A stretch of 10,531 nucleotides of DNA from Candidatus Heimdallarchaeota archaeon (lineage in GTDB: Archaea; Asgardarchaeota; Heimdallarchaeia; Heimdallarchaeales; Heimdallarchaeaceae). Below the pieces are notes generated by a model. The model saw only the letters and a list, made by a program, of their open reading frames with translations, did no database searches and had not been told where the DNA came from. The stretch covers positions 1-10,531 of the forward strand of contig JAEOTK010000027.1 of NCBI GenBank assembly GCA_016839875.1, written 5' to 3'. Positions 1 through 7,655 of this stretch are shown piece by piece. The position numbers and the translations under genes were made by a program. Position 1 is the first letter of the stretch; the number at the start of each line of letters is the position of its first letter.

Positions 1-269
1 AAGATAGTTGTTATCCCTCCAGAAGATGCTGCTTGTGTTCCAGTGTAGAAATCTTCTCTGTAAGAGAATTCTAAATCTAAAATATGTGTATGTACATCTA
101 TTCCTCCTGGAAGTATGAATCTGTTTGTTGCATCAATAGTCTTATCTGCAGTAGGAAGAGTTTTTGACTTACAAATCTTTACTATCTTACCATTATCAAT
201 ACTTAATCCTGTTTCTACTATTTCATTATTAACAAATGCTCTTCCATTGATGATATTGAGATCTACCAT
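1..269 (-). CDS. Cyclic amidohydrolase (dihydroorotase/hydantoinase/allantoinase superfamily), N-terminal part, cut by window edge
   Basis: The first 89 codons of a gene running off the left edge; reading the minus strand from ATG at 269-267 stays open to the boundary. The start has the small beta-sandwich pattern of metal-dependent amidohydrolases (LNIINGRAFVNNE, then GLSIDNGKIVKI). The metal-binding GGIDVHTH follows at residues 55-62, with the HxH pair at H60 and H62. YREDFYTGTQAASSGGITTI at residues 70-89 is the motif after HxH in dihydroorotases, allantoinases and hydantoinases. These enzymes hydrolyse cyclic amides or ureides in the cytoplasm. A hydantoin/allantoin racemase-family gene on the other side of the shared spacer favours a hydantoinase or allantoinase role over pyrimidine synthesis, but this is inference. 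The carboxylated lysine and substrate residues lie outside the window. No clear ribosome binding site or well-placed TATA box was found. The family call is firm; the substrate is not. Confidence 0.88.
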   Translation of the reverse strand, partial: MVDLNIINGRAFVNNEIVETGLSIDNGKIVKICKSKTLPTADKTIDATNRFILPGGIDVHTHILDLEFSYREDFYTGTQAASSGGITTI

Positions 270-301
270 TTATCGTCTTTCCATCGTTTTTTACAGTACT
301 T

Positions 302-320
302 TTATTTTACAGTAAAATAA
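302..320. promoter_or_regulatory. Perfect 19-bp palindrome, candidate operator
   Basis: TTATTTTAC at 302-310 and GTAAAATAA at 312-320 are exact reverse complements around a single central A. The site lies between two divergent genes and ends 5 bp upstream of the TATA-like box of the decarboxylase gene, where an archaeal regulator of the Lrp or MarR type could act. The string TTTTACAGTA occurs at 289-298 and again at 305-314, so the left part of the site is repeated with a 16-bp period. The symmetry is seen directly; the operator role is inferred. Confidence 0.55.
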
Positions 321-325
321 TATAT

Positions 326-334
326 CTTTAAATC
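326..334 (+). promoter_or_regulatory. TATA-like box for the decarboxylase-racemase operon
   Basis: CTTTAAATC is centred about 26 bp upstream of the ATG at 356. This matches the TATA-to-start spacing of three other genes in the window and implies a leaderless or very short-leader transcript. A weak Shine-Dalgarno-like GAAGTGATT lies at 342-350. Confidence 0.55.
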
Positions 335-355
335 TTCGTGAGAAGTGATTAAACT

Positions 356-1741
356 ATGGATAAGGAGAATTATGATTATATTTTCTCTGGAGCAACTCCA
401 GCAAAAATAATAGATGACTTAAAACCATTAGTTAGTTTTCAAGAAGAAGGCATTCCAGCTAAAGAGCTTAAACATATGTTAGAAGAGCGATTATTACCTC
501 ATTTAATGAAGTATAATCATCCAGGATTTCTTTCCATGTTCAATGATTTTCCTGAAGAAGGAGCAAAAATCGGTGCGGATCTTGCTTTAAAATACAATCA
601 AGGTGTAACAGATTGGTACGTATCCCCTGGCGGAGCAATGCTGGAAGAATTATGTATTAAAGCTCTATGTTCTCTTTTCAAATTTGATTCAAATTCAGAT
701 GGAACTTTTATGTACTCAGGAACTTATGCTAATCAACAAGCCTTATATCTTGCACTTCACTGGAAAGCCGAACAGGAGGGATTTGATTTTGCACAAGAAG
801 GATTTAAGGGATTTGAACATCCAGATAAATTAGTAGTACTTACTTCTATTGATGCTCATTTTTCCCTCAAGCACGCAGTAAGAATTTTAGGACTTGGAGA
901 GAAGAATCTTCTAACTCTTGAAGTTGATAAAAATAGGAGGATGGATATTCCTAAAATGCAAGAGACCATTGAGAATTTGCAGAAAAATCATGATATCTTT
1001 TGTATTGTAGCAACTACAGGAACAACATCTACAGGTTCAATAGACGATGTACAACAAATCTTCGAAGTATGTCAGAGGATTAATGCTTGGTTACATGTAG
1101 ATGGTGCTTATGGTTTAGCTTATTCGTTAATTCCTGAATATAAAGAAAGATTCAAAGGCATAGAACTTGCAGATTCAGTCTCTTGGGATCCGCATAAGCA
1201 ATTTGGTATTCCAATTCCTAACTCTATTCTTTTTGTACGTCAAAAAGAAGAATTCAATCGAATGTCATTAAGGAGTGATTATATTTATCGAGAAGGAGAG
1301 AATGTTCCAAGTCCTGGATTGAAATCACCACCATCTACAAGACCTTTTTCAGCATTATCTTTAGTTACATCAATAAGGTTTCAAGGAATCTCAAAAGTCC
1401 AAGAACGACTCAAATCACCAATTCAAGCAATTGAATCTATTTACAATTCCCTCAAGACTGATGAAGAAATAGAACTGTGTAATGTACCTGAAACAGGCAT
1501 AATTTGCTTTCGTGTAAAAAACGATCAAATATCTGAAAATCAGATGAATAAATTTCTAAAGCATGTTTATGAGGAGGTCATCTCGGGGAGAGAACATTCT
1601 ATATCTTTAACAAAGCTAGGTGAAAGAGCAGTTCTTCGATTAGTTGCGATTACACCTACAACCGCAGAAACTTTAATGAAAACGATTAACTATGTGAAAC
1701 AGAAAGCAAAGATAGTAGCAAGAAGGGGAATTTATTCATGA
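356..1741 (+). CDS. Group II PLP-dependent amino acid decarboxylase
   Basis: A 461-residue cytoplasmic enzyme of the glutamate/aromatic/diaminobutyrate decarboxylase family (fold type I PLP), which removes the alpha-carboxylate of an amino acid to give an amine. Visible motifs are the substrate-side HPGF (55-58), a glycine-rich SGTYAN (121-126), a PLP-stacking histidine in DAHFSLKHA (H168), TTGTTSTGSID (220-230), the PLP-pyridine aspartate in HVDGAYG (D249), and the Schiff-base lysine in WDPHKQF (K281). Length is normal for the family. The usual SGGT is SGT here and HVDAA is HVDGA, so it is a divergent member. Its stop overlaps the racemase start (ATGA), so the two are translationally coupled. 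A TATA-like box sits 26 bp upstream. Substrate is unknown: glutamate, aspartate, tyrosine and 2,4-diaminobutyrate are all possible. Confidence 0.9.
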   Translation: MDKENYDYIFSGATPAKIIDDLKPLVSFQEEGIPAKELKHMLEERLLPHLMKYNHPGFLSMFNDFPEEGAKIGADLALKYNQGVTDWYVSPGGAMLEELCIKALCSLFKFDSNSDGTFMYSGTYANQQALYLALHWKAEQEGFDFAQEGFKGFEHPDKLVVLTSIDAHFSLKHAVRILGLGEKNLLTLEVDKNRRMDIPKMQETIENLQKNHDIFCIVATTGTTSTGSIDDVQQIFEVCQRINAWLHVDGAYGLAYSLIPEYKERFKGIELADSVSWDPHKQFGIPIPNSILFVRQKEEFNRMSLRSDYIYREGENVPSPGLKSPPSTRPFSALSLVTSIRFQGISKVQERLKSPIQAIESIYNSLKTDEEIELCNVPETGIICFRVKNDQISENQMNKFLKHVYEEVISGREHSISLTKLGERAVLRLVAITPTTAETLMKTINYVKQKAKIVARRGIYS

Positions 1742-2409
1742 AAATCTTAATTATCAATCCTAATAGCGATTTGGAAATGACTGAAGCTATCCAGAAAACT
1801 GCTGAAGCTTTTGTTAAAAGTAAAGTTAAAGTGGTTTGTAAACATACAGAAGGAGCACCAAAATTCATTGAAACATACGAAGATCAAATCAAAGCAGCAC
1901 CTGGAATGATAAAATTAGTCAAAGAAAATGAGAATGAGTTTGATGGTTACATAATTGCATGTCACTGTGACCCTAATCTGGATGCAATAAAAGAAGTAAC
2001 TAGCAAACCAGTTGTAGGAATTGGGGAAGCTTCTATGAAAATAGCATCTATGATAGGACACAAATTTTCTGTTATTTCAATGACAGAACAGTCCATCCCT
2101 AATAAAGAAGCTTTGATTCGGAAATATCATCTTCAAGACGTTTTGGCATCTGTTAGAGCTCCTACTGAGGAACATAAGAAACTTAGTGAAGAAGAAATGT
2201 ACCTAGAAACAGCTAAACTTGCTATTAAGAAAGATTGGGCAGAAGTAATTGTCTTGGGATGTGCAGGAATGACTGGTATGGATAAAAGATTAGAAAAAGA
2301 ACTAGTAGTACCAGTCCTGGATGGAGTTATCTGTGCTCTGATGATTCTAATAGGGTTAGTGAAATATAACACTTCAACAAGCAAGATTAGAAGATATAAA
2401 TCCTCTTAA
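1738..2409 (+). CDS. Asp/Glu/hydantoin racemase family protein
   Basis: A 223-residue cofactor-independent racemase-family protein (hydantoin, allantoin, aspartate and glutamate racemases; some relatives are decarboxylases or isomerases). The N-terminus MKILIINPNSD is the typical hydantoin-racemase beginning. The first catalytic cysteine fits IIACHCDP (C75) and the second VLGCAGMTG (C175). PVVGIGEAS (91-99) and VPVLDGV (191-197) are also family-like. Two catalytic cysteines at this spacing support real racemase or epimerase chemistry by the two-base thiol mechanism. An additional cysteine (C77) lies two residues past the first. The gene overlaps the upstream decarboxylase by 4 bp, with AGAAGGGGA ahead of the ATG as ribosome binding site. 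The nearby cyclic amidohydrolase makes a hydantoin- or allantoin-type substrate attractive, but this is inferred from context. Confidence 0.87.
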   Translation: MKILIINPNSDLEMTEAIQKTAEAFVKSKVKVVCKHTEGAPKFIETYEDQIKAAPGMIKLVKENENEFDGYIIACHCDPNLDAIKEVTSKPVVGIGEASMKIASMIGHKFSVISMTEQSIPNKEALIRKYHLQDVLASVRAPTEEHKKLSEEEMYLETAKLAIKKDWAEVIVLGCAGMTGMDKRLEKELVVPVLDGVICALMILIGLVKYNTSTSKIRRYKSS

Positions 2410-2413
2410 ATTA

Positions 2414-3790
2414 TTAAGCTATTTCGGATTCAATTTTTTCTATTGATTCAATACATATCTCAATGCCAGTTTCAGCTAGTTTTTTAGTTATAATTAGTGG
2501 AGGTAGAAAACGTAGTACATTGTTATAATGTCCACCTATCTCTATTATCACACCTCTCTGAAACATCTCATCTCTAATCTTTGAACAAAGTTCAGGAGAA
2601 GGTTTCTTAGTTTCTTTATCAGATACAATCTCAACTCCAATCATCAATCCTTTCCCTCTGACTTCACCAATGATTGCAGAATTTCTTTCATGTTTTTCTA
2701 AGATTGATAAAAGATGATTCCCGAGATTTTCTGTATATTTAGCCAAATTATTTTGTAGCATGAAATCAATAGACACAGAACCTGCTGCCATAGCTGTTAC
2801 ATTTCCTCTAAAAGTGCCTATGTGGGCAGCTTTTGACCAAACATCCAAATCTTTTCTATACGCAATAGCTGACAGAGGAAAACCTCCCCCTAAAGCTTTT
2901 GACAGAGTAATAATATCCGGTGACGCTCCTGAGTGTTCAGATGAGAAGAATTTACCTGTTCTACAAAATCCTGCTTGTATTTCATCAAAGACAATTGGAA
3001 TTTCATACTGATTATTTATTTCTGCTATTCTTTTGATAAAACTGTTATGAGGTATTATAGTTCCACCTTCACCCTGAATAGGTTCAACTATTGTCATTGC
3101 AGGATTAACAACACCTGAATGAGGATCTTCTAAGACATGTTCATAGAAATCTGCTGTTATTTTAGCACATTCTTCAGCGGTTTTTGTCTTGAAAGGACAT
3201 CTGTAAGAATATGCAAAAGGAACGAAATGAACTTCTGGTATTAAGGGCAAATATTTCTCTTTCCAGAATTTACCTGAAGTTAAAGCTAAAGCACCAGATG
3301 ACATTCCATGGTATGCACCTTCAAAAGCAATTAATCCGTGCCTTTTTGTTATTGTTTTAGACAATTTGATAGCACTTTCTACGGCATCAGAACCAGTTGG
3401 ACCACCAAATATGACTTTAGAGTTATTCCTTAAATTACCGGGGAGAACTTTTTGTATTTTTTCAACGATCTCCAACCGAATTTCTGTAGGAAAATCCAAA
3501 GTATGAGTTATTTTCTTCTGAAGCTCTATTACTTTTTCTTCGATATAAGGATTACAATGACCAAGAGCTAAAACACCTGCTCCACCGAAAAAATCAATGA
3601 AGATATTATCATCAACATCTTTAATGGTTGCGCCAAATCCTTGAGCGAAAGCAACAGGAGAACCTTTGGGATAAGAAACAGGTTTGCCTTCTATTTCTTC
3701 TTGAAGTCTTAAAATTCTCTTCGAATTGGTTCCTGGAACTTTATCTTTAATTCTTGGAGCTTCTTCAAAACTTAATTCCTCAAATTGCAT
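2414..3790 (-). CDS. Class III PLP-dependent aminotransferase
   Basis: A 458-residue fold type I PLP enzyme of the class III (omega-) aminotransferase family, which moves amino groups between omega-amino compounds or amino acids and a keto acid. Visible motifs are IDFFGGAGVLALGH (65-78), phosphate-binding GPTGSDAVESA (130-140), AYHG (159-162), EPIQGEGG (236-243), the PLP aspartate in FDEIQ (D269), the Schiff-base lysine in LSKALGGG (K298) and TFRGN (326-330). Of the class III subgroups I can recall, GPTGSDAVE and the SYPKGSPVAFAQG region look most like 2,4-diaminobutyrate aminotransferases, with GABA transaminases as the alternative. Some archaeal members of this fold are amino acid racemases, which cannot be excluded. 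The start is supported by a TATA-like box 28 bp upstream. The gene faces the racemase tail to tail and follows the ABC operon after 55 bp. Confidence 0.88.
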   Translation of the reverse strand: MQFEELSFEEAPRIKDKVPGTNSKRILRLQEEIEGKPVSYPKGSPVAFAQGFGATIKDVDDNIFIDFFGGAGVLALGHCNPYIEEKVIELQKKITHTLDFPTEIRLEIVEKIQKVLPGNLRNNSKVIFGGPTGSDAVESAIKLSKTITKRHGLIAFEGAYHGMSSGALALTSGKFWKEKYLPLIPEVHFVPFAYSYRCPFKTKTAEECAKITADFYEHVLEDPHSGVVNPAMTIVEPIQGEGGTIIPHNSFIKRIAEINNQYEIPIVFDEIQAGFCRTGKFFSSEHSGASPDIITLSKALGGGFPLSAIAYRKDLDVWSKAAHIGTFRGNVTAMAAGSVSIDFMLQNNLAKYTENLGNHLLSILEKHERNSAIIGEVRGKGLMIGVEIVSDKETKKPSPELCSKIRDEMFQRGVIIEIGGHYNNVLRFLPPLIITKKLAETGIEICIESIEKIESEIA

Positions 3791-3813
3791 ATGCGTATTG
3801 TTAAACTGTTGAG

Positions 3814-3823
3814 TATTAAAATA
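3814..3823 (-). promoter_or_regulatory. TATA-like box for the aminotransferase gene
   Basis: On the minus strand this reads TATTTTAATA, centred about 28 bp upstream of the ATG at 3790. No Shine-Dalgarno sequence is visible before that ATG, so a leaderless transcript separate from the upstream ABC operon is likely. Confidence 0.5.
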
Positions 3824-3826
3824 TTA

Positions 3827-3877
3827 GTGGAGCTACATAAGTACTTCAATGCACTATTCTAGAAAGCTTAGCTCCAC
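3827..3877 (-). repeat. 9-bp inverted repeat around the 3' end of the ABC operon
   Basis: GTGGAGCTA at 3827-3835 and TAGCTCCAC at 3869-3877 are exact reverse complements separated by 33 nt. The outer arm lies in the last codons of the zinc-ribbon ATPase (Cys-Gly-Ala region) and the loop contains its stop codon. In the minus-strand RNA the stem is followed by UAAUAUUUUAAU. It could be a terminator, a processing hairpin or an RNA stability element; the long loop makes a classical terminator uncertain. Confidence 0.45.
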
Positions 3878-4859
3878 ATCTTGGGCAGGAGTAGGTTTTT
3901 GGAGGAATTTCCTTCTTACAGTTTGGACAGTGTTTAATCTTCTGAGTATCTATAGTAGTTTCACTTCCTAAAGGTTGAAGAAATATCCCTTTATCTTTGA
4001 CTTCCCAAGTATAAAGAAATGCACCTGATACTTCTTCTACAGCATTCTCTGGAAGAGTAATCCTATTTTGATTGTCCATAACCAACAGTCTTGAACTGTC
4101 TAAATCCATTAGATTGACACCAAAACCATGTTCACCTATGATTACACCATCATTAATTTCTAAAGATCTATCAGAAAATTCTCCGACTATTGGATCATGA
4201 GAACAGATTAAGTATGAAGTTCCCATTTCATCTGATAGTGTTTTAAACAAATCAAGTATTTGCGAAGATTTCTCAGAATCTAAATTTCCGGTGGGTTCAT
4301 CTGCCAAAATTAATTGCGGTTCGTTAGCTAAAGCTCTCGCGATTGATACACGCTGTAACTCTCCACCTGACAGTCTATTAGGAGTGTGAGTTCGTCTATG
4401 GAATATCCCCAGTTTCTTCATTAATTCAGTAGATTTTTCTCTTCTTTCATTTAAAGGAATGGAGTTCAATTTCATTGGCATTTCTATATTCTTTTCAGCT
4501 GTAAGATGGTAGATTAAATTATGTTCTTGAAAAACATACCCGATATTGCTTCTTCTGAAGTTATGCATTTCTTCCTCAGGAAGTTTTGTAATATCTATTC
4601 CATCTGGATAAATTATCTTGCCAGCTGTAGGTTTTAACATCCCACCTAAAGAGAGAAGAAGAGTTGATTTCCCACTTCCACTCGGACCAAGAATGCTTAA
4701 AATTTCACCTTTCTTTATATCGAAGGATACTCCTTTCAATGCGACGACTTTATTCTGGAGTTTTAAACCATAAACATGATAGAGATCAATAACCTGATTG
4801 GAAAGATCGTCTGGTAGAGGTTGAACTTCAGTATTGTTTCCATTTGCTCTTTTTACCAT
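3846..4859 (-). CDS. ABC transporter ATPase (MacB/LolD type) with C-terminal AbrB-like segment and zinc ribbon
   Basis: A 337-residue ATP-binding subunit, presumed to power the FtsX-type permease encoded just upstream. Residues 20-245 form a complete nucleotide-binding domain: Walker A GPSGSGKST (58-66), Q-loop Q111, signature LSGGE (163-167), Walker B ILADE (184-188, catalytic E188) and switch H221. ADEPTGNLDSE is typical of the LolD/MacB/FtsE group. That group usually ends near residue 230-250; this protein has about 90 more. Residues 257-297 (LLVMDNQNRITLPENAVEE onward) resemble an AbrB/SpoVT swapped-hairpin segment, and C311, C314, C325 and C328 form a CxxC-x10-CxxC zinc ribbon. The start is set by AGGTGA at 4869-4864, four nt before the ATG and overlapping the permease stop. 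ATPase function is near certain; the role of the tail is unknown. Confidence 0.95.
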   Translation of the reverse strand: MVKRANGNNTEVQPLPDDLSNQVIDLYHVYGLKLQNKVVALKGVSFDIKKGEILSILGPSGSGKSTLLLSLGGMLKPTAGKIIYPDGIDITKLPEEEMHNFRRSNIGYVFQEHNLIYHLTAEKNIEMPMKLNSIPLNERREKSTELMKKLGIFHRRTHTPNRLSGGELQRVSIARALANEPQLILADEPTGNLDSEKSSQILDLFKTLSDEMGTSYLICSHDPIVGEFSDRSLEINDGVIIGEHGFGVNLMDLDSSRLLVMDNQNRITLPENAVEEVSGAFLYTWEVKDKGIFLQPLGSETTIDTQKIKHCPNCKKEIPPKTYSCPRCGAKLSRIVH

Positions 4860-4867
4860 ACTATCAC

Positions 4868-7654
4868 CTAATAAGTTCTCATCTCCTCCACAACGTTGAT
4901 TCTTGATGCTGAAATTGCTGGTATTATTGTAGCAAGGATTATTGCTATAAAGGAAAAAACAACCGTTAATACGAGTGATGTAACTGGTATTTGTAGCATT
5001 CTATTAAAAGAAGCTAGATCAAATACTTCAAAGAAGCCATTAAATTGGTAAGCAGATAAAAATCCAATTGCAAAACCGAACAGTGTAGAAAACAAAGCAA
5101 TAGATAGTATCTCACACAAAACTAATTTGATTATCTGTCTCTTTGAGGTTCCTTCTGCTATAAAAATTGCAAATTCTCTTCTTCTCTTATTAATAATCAT
5201 AAACATGAAGATTGAAATTCCAACCAATATAGAAGAAATCGCTACGATATAATCTACTGATAGTAAACCTGGAATACCATAAAATCTACCTTGCTCATCT
5301 TCTACTTCTAGAAGAATGTCATCATATGTGTAAATTTCGTTTATCCAATCAAAAGTATTTATCAACTCTGTTTGCAGAACACTTATGGATGTTTCATGAT
5401 CCGGTTTTAGATTAACAATAGCTCTGATTATTCTTGTATCGTTCTTGAAATTAGTTAAGAGAAATTCTTTATCTGTTAATACACTAATATCACTAGAAAA
5501 TGGAGGAGCATTCTCTATTGCTGGCAAATGATCGTAGATTACTTCCGCATTTGCTGAAGAAGTAGGTAGATAAGATAATTGACTAGCAAATTCTAGTGTG
5601 GAGTTTTCTGCTGCCTCTATATGTTCCAATACTTCCTTATTTACAGCGATAGTTCCTAGTGGGTCATTTTCAATTTGCAATAAACCTTCTCTCCAATCCT
5701 TAAAATTCGCAATTGAATCTTTGTGCCAAATAGCCCCTTCTTTATATTTTGAGATATCAGCTCCATAGCAGTGTGCAGTCCGGTAATACATAGCAGATAT
5801 TGAAAATTTTAGATTTGCGTAATAAATTGGAACAACTGATTCAATTTGGTGTTCAAATCCTGTGAAGTTATCTTCTGAAAGAGAAAGAGATGAAGTGTAG
5901 ATTTCCACTTTCAAATCACCACCAGTTATATATTCTGCTTGTCTATCAATAACCATATCACCAGTATGACCTTGAATTGCTGCTAAAACACCGAGTGATA
6001 TAGATAAGCAAAGAAGTACAGCTATTCGAGGAAATTGCTGATTACGTCTGCTCAAGCTCCTTTTAATTAGCATCCCTATGTCTTTGAAGATTTTAATAAT
6101 AAATCTATCAAGAATTTCAGGTATCCTTGTAGCAACACGACTTGCAATAAAGGCAGCTCCAAACCACAAAAACACAGGGGATATGAATTGAATTAATACT
6201 GTAGAGAAACCAAAAGAAATATCGGGATTTAAATCTTGAATGAAATGAAGGATAACACCGACAATCCCAATAATAAATATGATATAATCAGCATATATTC
6301 TTTTCAAAAGATTAGGTTTCTTCTTGTCTATAGTAACTCCTTCAACCACTTCTTGAGAAATGAAGCTCTTTGTTTTATTCAAAGTAGCAATTAGAGATAC
6401 AGATAATGAGATGAAGATAGTTCCAAGAATTGAGAGAGGAGTTACATTAATAGTTCTAAAAGCTTCGCCAAAAGTAGAAAAATCTACAGTCATAAAACGC
6501 GAAATGGACAAAACTACAGATGAAATTACTGAACCTATTAGTATTCCAATAGTAGATGCGAATAGACCAACAATTGCTACCTCAGAGTATATCATTTGCT
6601 TGATTTGTTTTGGATTTGCTCCTTGTGATTTCAAAGAAGAAACCTCATACTTACGTTCTTGCAGCGCTAATTCCGTTCCTGAAGTTGTTAGAATCAGGGA
6701 TAGGAAAATAGCAGGAATGTAAAGAATAGTATCAATAAGCTGCATAATAATTATCCTGATTTGATTTTCTCCTAGAAAGGTAGAAACAATGTTTATTCCT
6801 AGAATTTTCCCTTGATTTTGTATTTCAACTTTTTGAACTAATTTATCTAACTTCTTATTTAATTCCTGTATATCATTTACAGGTAATGTTGAATAATCTA
6901 ATCTAGCTAAGATACTATATAATTTGAAATTACCGAGTCTTTCCATCAATTCAGATTCCAGACCAGCTGAGGTAAAAATCACAGATTCTTCATCAAAGAA
7001 CTCTGATTGGAAGAAACCTGATACTGTTAGATTCACTAGTGAATAATACAAACTTGTATAAGTATAACCATTTGGATGAATAACAATTTGACCAATTGTC
7101 ATATTATAATTAAGTTTTTCTCCGAGAGATAAACCGTACTTTCGATACATCCTATCAGATAATAAACATCCTCCATTATTGAAATCAAGTTCACCTCTAA
7201 CTAGTTTAATATTCTGAATTATTTCATTTTCTTGGTTTTGAGAGTCAAAGATTTTTGCACTAAAATCTTCTTGAAAGGGGAACCTTATTATTTCTGAAGA
7301 TTCATTTTCTATTAAATAAAACGAAGTTCTATACTCAATTCCATAGGTGACAGCTTCTCCATGAAAAACTACAGCATCACTAAATTCTTCATTTTCTAAA
7401 ATAGAATCTGTGAGTTCAGATGGAGATTCTGTAAAATTTACATCTTCATTTGGATAGAAAAATACTTCACCTTCTATGTCATTGACTATATCTTGAACTG
7501 CAATTGTATTTACTAAGGAACCATAGAAGAAAATGCTTGAAAAGATAGCAGCTCCCAATATTATTCCAGCACCTAATGACAGATTTCTTCTTTTATGTGA
7601 AAAGATTGAATGAATGGAATAGCCAATGTGTGAAAAGAAATCTTTTATCTTCAT
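4868..7654 (-). CDS. FtsX-like ABC transporter permease, two FtsX domains, about ten membrane helices
   Basis: A 928-residue membrane subunit. Hydrophobic stretches suggest one helix near 26-48, a large external domain (about 50-300), three helices (about 303-325, 354-383, 405-424), two more (456-472, 483-504), one near 541-560, a second external domain (561-793), and three final helices (798-820, 844-868, 889-912). This duplicated layout is that of ten-helix FtsX/MacB-superfamily permeases, which mostly do mechanical work on lipids, peptides or envelope enzymes rather than import. LALQERKYEVSSLKSQGANPKQI (split across 337-359 of the longer frame) and INKRRREFAIFIAEGTS are the cytoplasmic coupling loops of the two halves. 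The frame extends upstream to 7675, but GAGGAGA (7665-7659) sits just before the ATG at 7654, one base after the first ATPase stop, so that start is preferred. Confidence 0.92.
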   Translation of the reverse strand: MKIKDFFSHIGYSIHSIFSHKRRNLSLGAGIILGAAIFSSIFFYGSLVNTIAVQDIVNDIEGEVFFYPNEDVNFTESPSELTDSILENEEFSDAVVFHGEAVTYGIEYRTSFYLIENESSEIIRFPFQEDFSAKIFDSQNQENEIIQNIKLVRGELDFNNGGCLLSDRMYRKYGLSLGEKLNYNMTIGQIVIHPNGYTYTSLYYSLVNLTVSGFFQSEFFDEESVIFTSAGLESELMERLGNFKLYSILARLDYSTLPVNDIQELNKKLDKLVQKVEIQNQGKILGINIVSTFLGENQIRIIIMQLIDTILYIPAIFLSLILTTSGTELALQERKYEVSSLKSQGANPKQIKQMIYSEVAIVGLFASTIGILIGSVISSVVLSISRFMTVDFSTFGEAFRTINVTPLSILGTIFISLSVSLIATLNKTKSFISQEVVEGVTIDKKKPNLLKRIYADYIIFIIGIVGVILHFIQDLNPDISFGFSTVLIQFISPVFLWFGAAFIASRVATRIPEILDRFIIKIFKDIGMLIKRSLSRRNQQFPRIAVLLCLSISLGVLAAIQGHTGDMVIDRQAEYITGGDLKVEIYTSSLSLSEDNFTGFEHQIESVVPIYYANLKFSISAMYYRTAHCYGADISKYKEGAIWHKDSIANFKDWREGLLQIENDPLGTIAVNKEVLEHIEAAENSTLEFASQLSYLPTSSANAEVIYDHLPAIENAPPFSSDISVLTDKEFLLTNFKNDTRIIRAIVNLKPDHETSISVLQTELINTFDWINEIYTYDDILLEVEDEQGRFYGIPGLLSVDYIVAISSILVGISIFMFMIINKRRREFAIFIAEGTSKRQIIKLVLCEILSIALFSTLFGFAIGFLSAYQFNGFFEVFDLASFNRMLQIPVTSLVLTVVFSFIAIILATIIPAISASRINVVEEMRTY

Positions 7655-7655
7655 T

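Noticed and set aside
290..303. A TATA box for the amidohydrolase gene at the expected distance
   Set aside because: The minus-strand sequence here (AAAAGTACTGTAAA) is not convincing as a TATA element, and better A+T-rich stretches lie farther away. No promoter is called.
115..315. A 66-codon open frame on the plus strand near the left edge
   Set aside because: It is antisense to the amidohydrolase gene, whose minus-strand reading has clear family motifs. It also runs across the spacer repeats.
6360..6722. A 120-codon open frame on the plus strand
   Set aside because: It lies wholly opposite the permease coding sequence, has no promoter or ribosome binding site, and its translation matches no family.
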